A stretch of 64,000 nucleotides of DNA from JBFAPK01 sp040676675 (GTDB lineage Bacteria > Actinomycetota > Actinomycetes > Mycobacteriales > Micromonosporaceae), in contig NZ_JBFAPK010000006.1 in NCBI RefSeq assembly GCF_040676675.1, positions 1 to 64,000 on the forward strand, in the 5' to 3' direction. Both the position numbers and the translations under genes were made by a program. The notes beneath the pieces were generated by a model that worked only from the letters and a program-made list of their open reading frames with translations, had not been told where the DNA came from and made no database searches. Within the stretch, counting starts at the first letter, position 1, and each line of letters opens with the position of its first letter. Positions 1 to 8,469 of this stretch are shown here, piece by piece.

Positions 1-113
1 GAGTACCAGTTGTTGCGCAGGAACGTGTACGGCAGGCCCGAGTCGATGATCAGCTGCTCGGTGGCGCGGTGCTCGTCGGCGAGCGTGAAATCGGCCGCCG
101 CCCGCGCGGCGAC
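1..113 (-). pseudogene. 5'-truncated fragment of a QorB/NmrA-like NAD(P)-binding oxidoreductase
   Basis: Read on the minus strand, positions 92 to 1 encode a stretch typical of the middle of QorB-type quinone oxidoreductases of the NmrA/SDR superfamily: LADEHRATEQ followed by SGLPYTFLRNNWY. In intact family members about 110-130 residues with the N-terminal GATG nucleotide-binding fold precede this stretch. Here the open frame runs upstream only through low-complexity Ala/Arg codons into the end of otsA, with no ATG or GTG start. The Rossmann half is therefore missing, and the gene looks broken at a junction just downstream of otsA. The rest of the C-terminal part lies outside the window. The family match is clear; calling it a pseudogene is inference. 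Confidence 0.6.
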
Positions 114-133
114 CGGCCGACCGGTGGTCCGGG

Positions 134-1549
134 TCAGGTGGCGATCAGCCGGTTGGCGATGTCGCCGGTACGGTCCAGCGCGGTCAGGTACGACCGCGCC
201 CAGGCGCGGATGTCGTGGGTACGCAGGTGCTCGCGCATGCCCCGCATCCGTTCGCCGATGTCGGCGGGGGTGGCCTGGAGCGCCTGCATCAGCGTGAGCT
301 TGAGGCCCTCCAGGTCGTGCGGGTTCACCAGGTACGCCTGGGTGAACTCGGCGGCGGATCCGGCGAACTCGCTGAGCACCAGCGCGCCCGTGTTGTCCAC
401 CCGGGCCGCCACGTACTCCTTGGCGACCAGGTTCATGCCGTCGCGCAGCGGGGTGACCGCCATGACGTCGGCGATCCGGTAGAGCGCGGCCAGCTCGGCC
501 CGGTCGAAGGGCTGGGTGAGGTAGTGGATCGCCATCTCGCCGACCCGGCCGAACTCCCCGTTGATCCGGCCGACCTCGCGCTCCACCCGGTCGCGGAGGA
601 TCTGGTACTGCTCGACCCGTTCCCGGCTGGGGACCGCCACCTGGACGAGCACCGTGTCGCGTACCTTCACGTGCCCGCCGGCGAGCAGCTCGCTGTACGC
701 CTTGAGGCGCTGCTCGATGCCCTTCGTGTAGTCCATCCGGTCGACGCTGAGGATGACCTGCTGCGGGTCGCCCAGGTCGCCGCGGAGCTTGCGGGCCCGG
801 CGCGCCACGTCGGGCCGGGCGGCCAACGCCTCCATCTCGGACATGTCGATGGAGACCGGGAACGCGCCGATGCGGACCACCCGGTCGCCGACCGCGATCC
901 GCCGGTCGGTGGCGGGCAGTTGGAGGACCTTGGTGGCGAGCTGGGCGAAGTTGTGCGCCGCCTGGGCGCGCTGGAAGCCGACCAGGTCGGCGCCGAGCAT
1001 CCCGAGCAGCAGTTCGGCCCGCCGGGGAAGCTGCATGAACAGCTCCGGCGGCGGGAACGGCACGTGCAGGAAGAAGCCGATCCGCAGGTCGTCGCGGAGC
1101 GCGCGGAGCAGTCCGGGCACGAGCTGCAGGTGGTAGTCCTGCACCCAGACCACCGCGCCGGGCTCCGCCACCTCCGCGGCGGCCTCGGCGAAGCGTTGGT
1201 TGACCCGCTGGTACGCGTCCCACCAGCGGCGGTGGTAGACGGGCTGTTCGACCGCGTCGTGGTAGAGCGGCCACAGGGTGGAGTTGGCGAAACCCTCGTA
1301 GTGGTCCCGCACGTCCTCCCGGCTCAGCGGCACGCTGTGCATGCGTACGCCGTCGATGTCGGCGAGCTTCGGGGCCGGGCCGGTACCGCCGGCCCAGCCG
1401 ACCCACGTGGCGGGGGTGTGCTGGAGGAGTGGGTGAAGGGCGCCGACCAGGCCGCCGGGGCTGCGGCGCCACTCACAGGCGCCATCTGGTGCCAGACCGT
1501 CGTCGATGGGCAGGCGGTTGGCAACGACCACGAGAGAACTCTGACGCAT
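134..1549 (-). CDS. otsA: Alpha,alpha-trehalose-phosphate synthase (UDP-forming)
   Basis: This GT20 enzyme joins glucose from a nucleotide sugar to glucose-6-phosphate, giving trehalose-6-phosphate in the cytoplasm (OtsA-OtsB route to trehalose, an osmolyte and cell-envelope precursor). The 471-residue length fits bacterial OtsA. Visible family motifs are NRLP at residues 11-14, GGLVGAL at 32-38, WVQDYHLQLVPG at 135-146, SVDRMDYTKGI at 268-278 and DGMNLVAKEY at 370-379, which together make the donor and acceptor sites. The ATG start follows a GAACGAGG-like ribosome site. No otsB phosphatase gene lies nearby. The gene is 187 bases downstream of a co-directional membrane protein gene and is preceded by a nested inverted repeat at 1618-1654. 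Confidence 0.95.
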   Translation of the reverse strand: MRQSSLVVVANRLPIDDGLAPDGACEWRRSPGGLVGALHPLLQHTPATWVGWAGGTGPAPKLADIDGVRMHSVPLSREDVRDHYEGFANSTLWPLYHDAVEQPVYHRRWWDAYQRVNQRFAEAAAEVAEPGAVVWVQDYHLQLVPGLLRALRDDLRIGFFLHVPFPPPELFMQLPRRAELLLGMLGADLVGFQRAQAAHNFAQLATKVLQLPATDRRIAVGDRVVRIGAFPVSIDMSEMEALAARPDVARRARKLRGDLGDPQQVILSVDRMDYTKGIEQRLKAYSELLAGGHVKVRDTVLVQVAVPSRERVEQYQILRDRVEREVGRINGEFGRVGEMAIHYLTQPFDRAELAALYRIADVMAVTPLRDGMNLVAKEYVAARVDNTGALVLSEFAGSAAEFTQAYLVNPHDLEGLKLTLMQALQATPADIGERMRGMREHLRTHDIRAWARSYLTALDRTGDIANRLIAT

Positions 1550-1617
1550 CCGGGCACCTCGTTCCGGGCGAGGCGACCACCGCGAATGACGCGCGATCGG
1601 GTAGTCGTGAGGGGAAG

Positions 1618-1654
1618 GTAACTTACAGCAGTATTCCTACTGACGGCAAGTTAC
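1618..1654. promoter_or_regulatory. Nested inverted repeat upstream of otsA
   Basis: GTAACTT (1618-1624) is mirrored by AAGTTAC (1648-1654). Inside them lies a second palindrome, CAGTA-TTCC-TACTG. It sits about 70-105 bases before the otsA start, where a promoter or operator is expected. The symmetry is visible; the binding protein is unknown. Confidence 0.35.
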
Positions 1655-1736
1655 GTGGTTGTTACGCCGGTGCGGCCACGGCGCGAGTTATGGGCCCTAC
1701 GGGCGATTCGAGATATCTTGACGCGTGTGCGGAGCG

Positions 1737-2591
1737 TCACACTACGGCGCCGTCGTCCGGATCGCCCTCTTCGTCGTCCGTGCCCGGACGCAGCCGCCAG
1801 ATCAGCGTGACGAACCCGGCCAGGATGGCGCCGAACCCGATCACCGTGGCGAGACCCCGGTCGATCGGCAGGAGCGCGGGGAAGAGGAAGAGCGCGAACC
1901 CGAACACGATGGCCAGGGCGCCGACGACCGCGTACTTGGAGATGCGCGGCAGCGGCGGTGGCGGCGGCGGGGTGTAGCCCTCGTCGTCCGGGTCGTCGGG
2001 CAGGTCGGCGCCGAACGTGTCCAATCCGTCGAGCAGCGACGGCTCGTCGGCCCGTCGGTCGAGCGAGATGCCGGAGAAGTCGGCGGCCGAGGGGAGCCGG
2101 CCGGGGCCGCGCGGGCCGGGCCGGGAGGCGTCCGGGTCGGTGCTCGTCACCTCGGCCTCGGCGCGCTCGCCCGCCGTTCCCGCCGGTCGCGCGGGTACGT
2201 CCTCGGCCGCCGGCCAGGGCGTGGCACCCGCGGCCACCTCGGTGTGGTAGCCGGCCACGATCTTGGCCCACTCGGCGTCGATGTCGGGGTCCGCGCCCGG
2301 TCCCGGCTCCGCGCTCGGCGCACTGTCGGCGAGCTGGGCCAGGTAGTCGCGGGCGGTGGCGAGATGGGTGCGGTCGACGTAGAGGCGGTCGATCGGTCGC
2401 GGCGGCACGGTTGTCGTCCGGGTCACCGGATTCAGGTCCGCGGACGGTTGCAGGTAGGCGGCGATGCCGCCGGCGGCGAGCACGTCGAGCAGGTGTTCGC
2501 CGACCCGGGGATCCACGTCGCCGGCGACGGCGTACTCCGACGCGTCGAGTCCGTTGTCCCGCCGCCCGCGGCGGGCGCCACTCGCTGACAC
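1737..2591 (-). CDS. DUF308-like membrane protein with a long acidic N-terminal region
   Basis: The 284-residue protein has a hydrophilic, Asp/Ala/Pro-rich cytoplasmic part (about residues 1-212), then two hydrophobic segments (about 217-240 and 246-263) and a very acidic tail (DDEEGDPDDGAVV). The C-terminal pair of helices resembles small DUF308-type membrane domains found across Micromonosporaceae. The first ~70 residues include a VDPRVGEHLLDVL/AAYLQPS segment that looks like a small folded domain. The GTG start at 2591 follows a GGGAGGG ribosome site. It is co-directional with otsA and diverges from plsC. No enzymatic motif is seen and the function is unknown. Confidence 0.7.
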   Translation of the reverse strand: MSASGARRGRRDNGLDASEYAVAGDVDPRVGEHLLDVLAAGGIAAYLQPSADLNPVTRTTTVPPRPIDRLYVDRTHLATARDYLAQLADSAPSAEPGPGADPDIDAEWAKIVAGYHTEVAAGATPWPAAEDVPARPAGTAGERAEAEVTSTDPDASRPGPRGPGRLPSAADFSGISLDRRADEPSLLDGLDTFGADLPDDPDDEGYTPPPPPPLPRISKYAVVGALAIVFGFALFLFPALLPIDRGLATVIGFGAILAGFVTLIWRLRPGTDDEEGDPDDGAVV

Positions 2592-2795
2592 CGGACACCC
2601 TCCCTACCGGCGCGTGCGCGCCCCACCCGCTGCCGTGCGCCGAGCGGCGCACGCCGTGGATTGAATCGTGACACGACAGCTGCGGGTTCCGGGAGTGCGT
2701 TGTGGCGCGCCGCTCCGGCTTCGTACGCTCATTGCCGACAGTCCCGCCCGCGACCGGCCCGTCGGGCGCGGCGGGAACCTTCGGGAAGGACACCG

Positions 2796-3512
2796 GTGCT
2801 GTACTGGCTGATGAAGTACATCATCCTCGGCCCCTGGCTGAAGCTGATCTTCCGACCGCAGGTCGAGGGGAGGGAGAACATCCCCGCCACCGGACCGGTG
2901 ATCATCGCCAGCAACCATCTCTCCTTCTCCGACTCCATCTTCATGCCCCTGATGGTCAAGCGAAAAGTGACCTTCGTCGCGAAGGCCGAATACTTCACCG
3001 GCAAGGGGCTCAAGGGCTGGTTGATCAAGCAGTTCTTCGTCGGTACCGGGACAATCCCGGTCGACCGCTCCGGCGGGCGGGCCGCCCGCGCCGCGCTGGA
3101 CACCCAGCTACAGGTGCTGCGCCACGGCAACATCGCCGGCATCTACCCCGAGGGCACCCGCTCGCCCGACGGCCGGCTCTACCGCGGCAAGACCGGCGTC
3201 GCCCGGTTGGCGCTGGAGAGCGGCGCCCCGGTGGTTCCGGTGGTGATGCTCAACGCCGACGAGATCCAGCCGCCCGGCAAGCTGATCCCCAAGATCAAGC
3301 GGGTACGGATCAGGTTCGGCGCGCCGCTGGACTTCTCCCGGTACGCCGGGATGTCCGGCGACCGGTTCGTCGAGCGGGCGGTCACCGACGAGATCATGTA
3401 CGAGCTGATGGAGCTCTCCGGCCGCGAGTACGTCGACGTCTACGCCCAGAAGGTCAAGAACCAGCAGAGCGCCCCCGCCAAACCCGAGCCCGCCGCCCCG
3501 CTGGCCGCGTGA
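2796..3512 (+). CDS. plsC: 1-acyl-sn-glycerol-3-phosphate acyltransferase (PlsC family)
   Basis: This membrane-associated enzyme transfers a fatty acyl chain to lysophosphatidic acid, forming phosphatidic acid in phospholipid synthesis. With the GTG start at 2796 the protein has 238 residues. It carries the acyltransferase block I HLSFSD (HX4D, residues 41-46) and block III EGTRSPDG (119-126); a hydrophobic N-terminal segment (about 4-19) would anchor it. The start is chosen because GGAAGGA lies 5 bases upstream and upstream in-frame residues are low-complexity. M. tuberculosis has a PlsC homologue (Rv2182c) near its pknL locus. A strong hairpin follows 11 bases after the stop. Confidence 0.92.
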   Translation: MLYWLMKYIILGPWLKLIFRPQVEGRENIPATGPVIIASNHLSFSDSIFMPLMVKRKVTFVAKAEYFTGKGLKGWLIKQFFVGTGTIPVDRSGGRAARAALDTQLQVLRHGNIAGIYPEGTRSPDGRLYRGKTGVARLALESGAPVVPVVMLNADEIQPPGKLIPKIKRVRIRFGAPLDFSRYAGMSGDRFVERAVTDEIMYELMELSGREYVDVYAQKVKNQQSAPAKPEPAAPLAA

Positions 3513-3522
3513 CGGGGCCGCG

Positions 3523-3580
3523 CAAATACAGAGAAAGAGTGGCTGTGGCGCGCCAGATAGCCACTCTTTCTTTGTATTTG
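3523..3580. terminator. AT-rich bidirectional hairpin terminator between plsC and the cyclase gene
   Basis: Two 22-base arms (3523-3544 and 3559-3580) pair with a single mismatch around a 14-base loop. Outer bases are CAAATACA and TGTATTTG, inner ones AGTGGCT and AGCCACT. It lies between two convergent genes, 10 bases from each stop codon, and so can terminate both. The low GC of the arms stands out against the surrounding DNA. Confidence 0.8.
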
Positions 3581-3590
3581 TGGCCCGCCC

Positions 3591-6500
3591 CTAGCTTGCG
3601 AGCACCGGGGACCAGCCGCCGGTGACCTCGTGGGGCGGTTCGCCGAGGCGTAGCAGGCCGGGGGCGCGGTTGCGGCGGGCGAAGGCGCGTACCTCCGCCA
3701 GCACCGTCTGCGCCGCCGCCGGCTCCCCGGCCTGGCGGAACTGGCCCGCGGCGAGGGCGAGCGCCAGCATGCGGTCGGTGACGTCGGGGATGTCCGCGTA
3801 GATCTCGGCCGCCGCCGAGTAGAGCTGGGCGGCCCGGGCGTGGTCGCCGTCGGCGGCGGCCACCGCCGCGGTGACGGTACGCAGCGCCGCGTCGGTCCAC
3901 GGGGTGCGGTGCCCGACCCGGTCCAGCATGCCCCGCACCCGTACCGCCGCGTCCCGCCCGGTCAGCGCGGCGGCGTACGCGGCAGCCGAAATCCACTCCC
4001 CGCTCGCCATCGCCGGTATCGCCGACCACGACTCGGCGAGCTCGTCGAGCAGCTCGGCGGCCTCGGCGGAGCGTCCCTGCAGCGCCCGGCAGAGCGCGCC
4101 GACGCCCAGCATGGTCCAGCGCGGCCGGTGGAACCCGCTGCGCCGGGCGGTCTCCAGCGCGTCGGTGACGTCGTCCTCGGTCGGGGCCGCACCGGCCACC
4201 CCGAGCTGCGGCGCGGCGGCGCCGGTGCGGGGGAACCCGTGGCTCCGCCCGCCCTGCCCCGGCGCGGCGCGCTCGCCCGGCATCGGCTCGCCGCGCAGCA
4301 GGCGCAGGGCGGCGCGCAGCCCGCGCACCTGCATGTCCCAACCGCCGGTCGGGGTGTCGACGAAGGCGTCCGCCGCGGCGAGCAGCTTGTCGAACTCGCC
4401 GTCGAAGTAGGCGCACATCGCCTCGCCCGAGTAGTCGGTGGTCAGCGTCTGCGCGCTGACGGTACGGGCCGGAGCGGTGCTGAGCAGCTCGTTGGAGCGG
4501 ATCCAGTCGCCCTCCTCCCGGATCGCGAAGGCGAGGTTCTGGAGCGCGCGGGGCTGGGCGAGGAGCTGGTTGTCCCGGGCGAACTGCACGATCGCGTGCA
4601 GCTCGTCCAGGCCGGCCCGGTCGCCGGCCTGGTAGCGCGCGGTCGCCGCGGTGATCCGGGCGTTGGTCGCCTCCTCGGGCAGCCCCAACCGATCGGCGAT
4701 CTCGGCCGCCGCGTCGGCCGCCGCGATCGCCGGGTCCCGCTCGTAGTTGAGCATGTGCAGCCGGCCCAGCTCGGCGTAGGCGTCGGCCTTCTCCGGGGTG
4801 TCCGGCAGCGCGTCGAAGAGCTCCACCGCCCGGTCGAGGCAGCGCAGCGCGGTGGTGCGGTCGGCCCGTAGCCAGGCCGCCTGACCGAGCAGCGTCCAGG
4901 CGCGGGCCGCGCAGGCGTGGTCGTCGTGCGCGAAGAGCTGTTCGGCCAGCGAGGTGAGCCGTTCGGTGCCGCCCGCGGAGTGGAAGGCGTTACCGTCCCG
5001 GTAGAAGGCGATCTCGGTGCTGAGCAGCTCCAGCTGGAGCCGGCCGAGCGGGTCGGAGTCGTCGGCGAGCGCCAGGGCCCGGGCGGCGTGGTTCTCGGCG
5101 GCGTCCAGCGCGTGCAGGGCGTACGCCCGGCGGGCCGCGCGGTGCAGCGCGTCCCGCGCCGCCGGGGCGTACCGTTCGGTCCCCACGTCCAGCGTGCGGG
5201 CGATCTCGTGCGCCGCCCAGCGGTGGTGGGCCAGCACCTCGGCCAGGTCGGTGTCCCGGTCGCGGGAGACGGCGTCCAGCCAGTCGGCCGTACGTTGGTG
5301 CCGGGCGACCCGCTCGGTACGGGGCAGCCGCTGGTAGCAGACGTCCCGCACCAGTACGTGCCGGAAGCCGAACTCGGGCTGGCCGGCCATGGTCGAGGTG
5401 GCCCGCTCGTCGACGAAGTCGCGCTGTTCGAGGCGGCGTAGTGCCCGCTCCACCGACTCGACCGGCTGGTTGAGCGCGGCGGCCACGGCGCCGGGCCAGA
5501 ACTGCATGCCGACCACCGAGGCGGCCAGCAGGACGGTACGGTCGCCCGTGTCGAGCAGGTCGACCCGGTTGGCGATGACGGAGTAGACGCTGTCGGGGAT
5601 GGGCAGGTCCTGCTGCTTCTCCAGCGACCAGCCCCGCCCCGACTGGTGCAGCGCGCCCTGCTCGATCAGCATCCGGACGTACTCGTGGGCGTAGAGCGGG
5701 TTGCCGTCGGCGACCTCGATCAGCGGGTTGAGCAGGTCGGCGGAGAAGGCGACCTGGCCGAAGATGTGCGCGTAGAGCGCGGCGATGCCGGTGCTGCGCA
5801 GCGGCGGCAGCGTGATGGTGAGCGAACCGGTGATCGCGCCGGTCCAGCTCGGCTCCCGGTTGACCAGCTCCGGGCGCGCGCTGCAGACCAGCAGCAGCGG
5901 TACGTCCCGCGCGGAGGCGCCGAGCAGCTCGATGAAGCGCAGCATCGCCTCGTCGGCCCAGTGCAGGTCCTCGAAGACCAGTACCGTCGGCCGCCGCGCC
6001 GCCAGGGCGATCAGGAACCGGCGCCAGGCGGACTCGGTCTCCTCGGCCGGCAGGTTCCCGCCGGGCAGGCCGACCAGCGGGCGCAGGGCGTCCACCAGCC
6101 GGTCCGCCTCGGCCGGAGCGGCCAGCTCCTGCACGGCGGCGCGGAGCCGGGCGGCGGCGGTCTCGGCCGGGTCGGTGTCCAGGATGCCCGCCTCCGCCTT
6201 GACGATGTCGGCCAGCGGGGCGGAGGTGACGTTCTCGCCGAACGGCGGGCAGCGGCCGACGTGCCAGGTCAGCGGCGCGTCGATCAGCCGCTCGGTGTGC
6301 CGGAACAGCTCGCGGATCAGGCGGCTCTTGCCGATCCCGGCCCGGCCGAGCAGGGTGATCACCTGCGGGACGCGGTCACGCATCGACCGGTGCAGGGCGT
6401 TGACCAGCAGGCTCAGCTCGTGCTCGCGGTCGATCAGCGGGCTGCTGTCGAGGTCCCGCTCGGGATGCTGGCGCTGCACCGGCGCCCGCGCGAGCCAGAC

Positions 6501-7196
6501 CTCGGTGGGCGAGGAGCGGCCGCGCAGCGTCACCGGCGACTGCTCCTCGTAGCGGATCGCGTCCTTGGTCAGCGCGTACGTGGTGCCGCAGACCAGCACC
6601 CCGCCGGGCGGCGCCACCGACTGCATCCGGGAGGCCGTGTTCACCACGTCACCGGCGACGATCGCCTGGCCGCCGTCGCGGGCCGCCGCCACGTCCACCA
6701 GCGCCTCGCCGGTCGCCACCCCGACCCGGAAACGCAGCCCGTCGGTGCCGGTCGGGGCGTACCGGCTCAGCGACCGTTGCAGCTCCAGCCCGGCCCGTAC
6801 GCAGCGCAGCGCGTCGGTCTCGGTCGCCACCGGCGCGCCGAAGAGCGCCATCACCGCGTCGCCGATGTACTTCTCGACCACGCCGCCGTACTGCCCGATG
6901 ACGCGGCGGGCGGCCGAGAAGAAGCCGGTCTGCATGCGGCGGACCAGTTCCGGGTCGGCGCGCTCCACGTACGGCGTGAAGTCGATCAGGTCGACGAAGA
7001 GGACGCTCACCCGTCGCCGGTCCTCCTGCGGTGCGACCGGGGGCGGTGGTTCCGTCGACTGTGGGCGCCCGCAGTGGGTACAGAACGCCGCGTCCGGCGA
7101 GAGGGGGCGATCACAGTGTCGGCATGCGGACGCGAGCTCGGTCCCGCATCCGCCGCAGAAGCGGTCCTCGGCGGCGGCGGGCCGGCCACATTGCAC
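3591..7196 (-). CDS. Zinc-ribbon / class III nucleotidyl cyclase / AAA ATPase / TPR signalling protein
   Basis: This 1201-residue protein combines several modules. Residues 3-43 form a double zinc ribbon (QCGRP, FCGGCG, CRHCDRP, FCTHCG). Residues about 62-240 form a class III cyclase catalytic domain with metal-binding FVDLIDFT (67-74) and KYIGD (109-113). Then comes an ATPase domain with Walker A GRAGIGKS (284-291) and Walker B VFEDLHWAD (407-415), followed by a long alpha-helical TPR region to the end. Such proteins occur in many actinobacterial copies and probably make a cyclic nucleotide or act as STAND-type sensors; the ligand is unknown. The listed GTG start removes the first Cys of the first CxxC: the preceding in-frame codons read Thr-Cys, with an AGGAGGAGG sequence further upstream. 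The true start may therefore be slightly upstream, though no ordinary start codon is visible there. Confidence 0.88.
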   Translation of the reverse strand: MQCGRPAAAEDRFCGGCGTELASACRHCDRPLSPDAAFCTHCGRPQSTEPPPPVAPQEDRRRVSVLFVDLIDFTPYVERADPELVRRMQTGFFSAARRVIGQYGGVVEKYIGDAVMALFGAPVATETDALRCVRAGLELQRSLSRYAPTGTDGLRFRVGVATGEALVDVAAARDGGQAIVAGDVVNTASRMQSVAPPGGVLVCGTTYALTKDAIRYEEQSPVTLRGRSSPTEVWLARAPVQRQHPERDLDSSPLIDREHELSLLVNALHRSMRDRVPQVITLLGRAGIGKSRLIRELFRHTERLIDAPLTWHVGRCPPFGENVTSAPLADIVKAEAGILDTDPAETAAARLRAAVQELAAPAEADRLVDALRPLVGLPGGNLPAEETESAWRRFLIALAARRPTVLVFEDLHWADEAMLRFIELLGASARDVPLLLVCSARPELVNREPSWTGAITGSLTITLPPLRSTGIAALYAHIFGQVAFSADLLNPLIEVADGNPLYAHEYVRMLIEQGALHQSGRGWSLEKQQDLPIPDSVYSVIANRVDLLDTGDRTVLLAASVVGMQFWPGAVAAALNQPVESVERALRRLEQRDFVDERATSTMAGQPEFGFRHVLVRDVCYQRLPRTERVARHQRTADWLDAVSRDRDTDLAEVLAHHRWAAHEIARTLDVGTERYAPAARDALHRAARRAYALHALDAAENHAARALALADDSDPLGRLQLELLSTEIAFYRDGNAFHSAGGTERLTSLAEQLFAHDDHACAARAWTLLGQAAWLRADRTTALRCLDRAVELFDALPDTPEKADAYAELGRLHMLNYERDPAIAAADAAAEIADRLGLPEEATNARITAATARYQAGDRAGLDELHAIVQFARDNQLLAQPRALQNLAFAIREEGDWIRSNELLSTAPARTVSAQTLTTDYSGEAMCAYFDGEFDKLLAAADAFVDTPTGGWDMQVRGLRAALRLLRGEPMPGERAAPGQGGRSHGFPRTGAAAPQLGVAGAAPTEDDVTDALETARRSGFHRPRWTMLGVGALCRALQGRSAEAAELLDELAESWSAIPAMASGEWISAAAYAAALTGRDAAVRVRGMLDRVGHRTPWTDAALRTVTAAVAAADGDHARAAQLYSAAAEIYADIPDVTDRMLALALAAGQFRQAGEPAAAQTVLAEVRAFARRNRAPGLLRLGEPPHEVTGGWSPVLAS

Positions 7197-7428
7197 ACAC
7201 GTAGCGGGGATGCCGGTCCTCCTCCTGCGCCGGGTCCTGCCTGGTCCGCTCCGGCCCGGCGGCTCCGGCCGGCGCCGGGGCGGCCGGGCGGCCGCCAGAG
7301 CCGAGTATTGCTGGTCCGCGCCATTGTCGGGAACCCGGCTGTTAGTTAACGGACACTCAACCTTGTGGTCTCACCGGTACAGTCGGGCGGCGCACAGGGG
7401 ACCAATTTTCAGATAGGGAGATAGGTCA

Positions 7429-7632
7429 ATGGTTTATGTCCGACTGGACGGGGAGTGGACCGACGGCGACGGCGTCAGCCACGCGGCGGGCGAAATGATC
7501 GATGTGGACGCCGCCACCCTGGCGAAGCTCCAGGCCGCCGGCGTGGTCAGCGAGGGCGCCGGCAAGGAGGACTGGGCCGGCCCGGGCAGCACCACCACCG
7601 GCTGGGCGGGGCCCGGCAGCACCAAGCCCTGA
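7429..7632 (+). CDS. Small hypothetical protein with a repeated GWAGPGST tail
   Basis: This 67-residue acidic protein has a compact N-terminal half (YVRLDGEWTDGDGVSH, then DVDAATLAKLQAAGVV) like short proteins found in actinobacterial genomes and phage structural regions. The tail carries two copies of the WAGPGST motif (residues ~49-55 and 59-65). The ATG start is preceded by AGATAGGGAGATAGG, an adequate ribosome site. It stands alone between the divergent cyclase gene and a strong terminator at 7652-7697. There is no signal peptide or membrane segment. The function is unknown. Confidence 0.7.
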   Translation: MVYVRLDGEWTDGDGVSHAAGEMIDVDAATLAKLQAAGVVSEGAGKEDWAGPGSTTTGWAGPGSTKP

Positions 7633-7651
7633 GCGGGGCGACGAGCACGGC

Positions 7652-7697
7652 ACCGGGCGCCCGGTGACCCGCCACGGCGGATCACCGGGCGCCCGGT
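7652..7697. terminator. Perfect GC-rich hairpin, bidirectional terminator
   Basis: Perfect 16-base arms (ACCGGGCGCCCGGTGA at 7652-7667 and its complement at 7682-7697) surround a 14-base loop. The arms contain the self-palindrome ACCGGGCGCCCGGT, which recurs at about 7759-7772. It lies 19 bases after the small gene's stop, between convergent genes. Confidence 0.8.
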
Positions 7698-7776
7698 CGC
7701 GTCCGCGGGGTGCCGCCGTTGCGCGCGCTAGTCACGCCGTGCCGGTCGGGCGGCGCCGTCCGGGCGCCCGGTGCCC

Positions 7777-8469
7777 TCAGCGGTCGGCCATGCCCGCGCG
7801 GCGGCGCAGCGCGCCGACGTCGGTGACGACGATGCGGCGTCCCTCGGTACGCAGCCAGCCTCGGCTGGCGAACGACCCGATCGCCTGGTTGACGCTCTGC
7901 CGCGAGCCACCGGCCATCTCGGCCAACTGGCTCTGGTTCAGCTCGATGGTGATCATCGGCGCCTGGCTCTCGCCGGCGAGCCGGACCAGCGTCTTGGCCA
8001 CCCGCCCCGGCAGGTCCAGGAAGACGTGGTCGGCGTTCTGTTCGGTCAGCCGGCGGATCAGGCCGCCCAGCGACCGCATCACCGCGTCCAGGATGCGCGG
8101 GTTGGAGTGCACCAGTTCCATGAAGGCGCCCCGGGAGAGCGCGAGCGCCGTGCAGTCCTCGATCGCCTCGGCCGAGGCGGACCGGGTGGAGGCGTCCAGC
8201 AGGGACACCTCGCCGAGCACGTCGGGGGGGCGGACCACGGAGAGCACGGCGCGCTCGCCGGTCGGGGCGGTGCGGAAGACGGCCACCGCGCCGCGCCGGA
8301 GCACGATCAGGGACTCGCCCGGATCGTTCTCGACGAAGAGCAACTGCCCCTTGCGGTAGGTGCGCGGCACCGCCGCGGCGATGACCCGTTGCCGTACCTC
8401 CGGCTCGAGCCCCGCGAACATCTCTACGCCCGTGAGCGCATCACCCGGCTCCGGCAGGCGAACCTCCAC
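7777..8469 (-). CDS. Crp/Fnr-family transcriptional regulator
   Basis: This 230-residue cytoplasmic regulator has an N-terminal cyclic-nucleotide-binding jelly roll (about residues 15-130) with the phosphate-binding-cassette region GEVSLLDASTRSASA (86-100). A dimer helix follows, then a C-terminal winged helix whose recognition segment is LAEMAGGSRQSVNQAI (182-197). The cassette has GEVSLLD and RSA, consistent with nucleotide binding. The GTG start at 8469 is preferred because GGGGAGGGG lies just upstream; earlier in-frame residues are Arg/Gly-rich filler. It resembles the global cAMP regulator GlxR/Crp of actinobacteria, but which paralogue it is cannot be told here. A CTTGCA...TGCAAG palindrome lies upstream at 8517-8537. 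Confidence 0.9.
   Translation of the reverse strand: MEVRLPEPGDALTGVEMFAGLEPEVRQRVIAAAVPRTYRKGQLLFVENDPGESLIVLRRGAVAVFRTAPTGERAVLSVVRPPDVLGEVSLLDASTRSASAEAIEDCTALALSRGAFMELVHSNPRILDAVMRSLGGLIRRLTEQNADHVFLDLPGRVAKTLVRLAGESQAPMITIELNQSQLAEMAGGSRQSVNQAIGSFASRGWLRTEGRRIVVTDVGALRRRAGMADR

Noticed and set aside
215..1621. 468-codon plus-strand open frame opposite otsA
   Set aside because: It is the antisense shadow of a clear OtsA gene; the translation is His/Val/Gly-rich low complexity without any family resemblance.
5646..7349. 567-codon plus-strand frame opposite the cyclase gene
   Set aside because: It is antisense to intact Walker A/B and cyclase motifs, a typical high-GC shadow.
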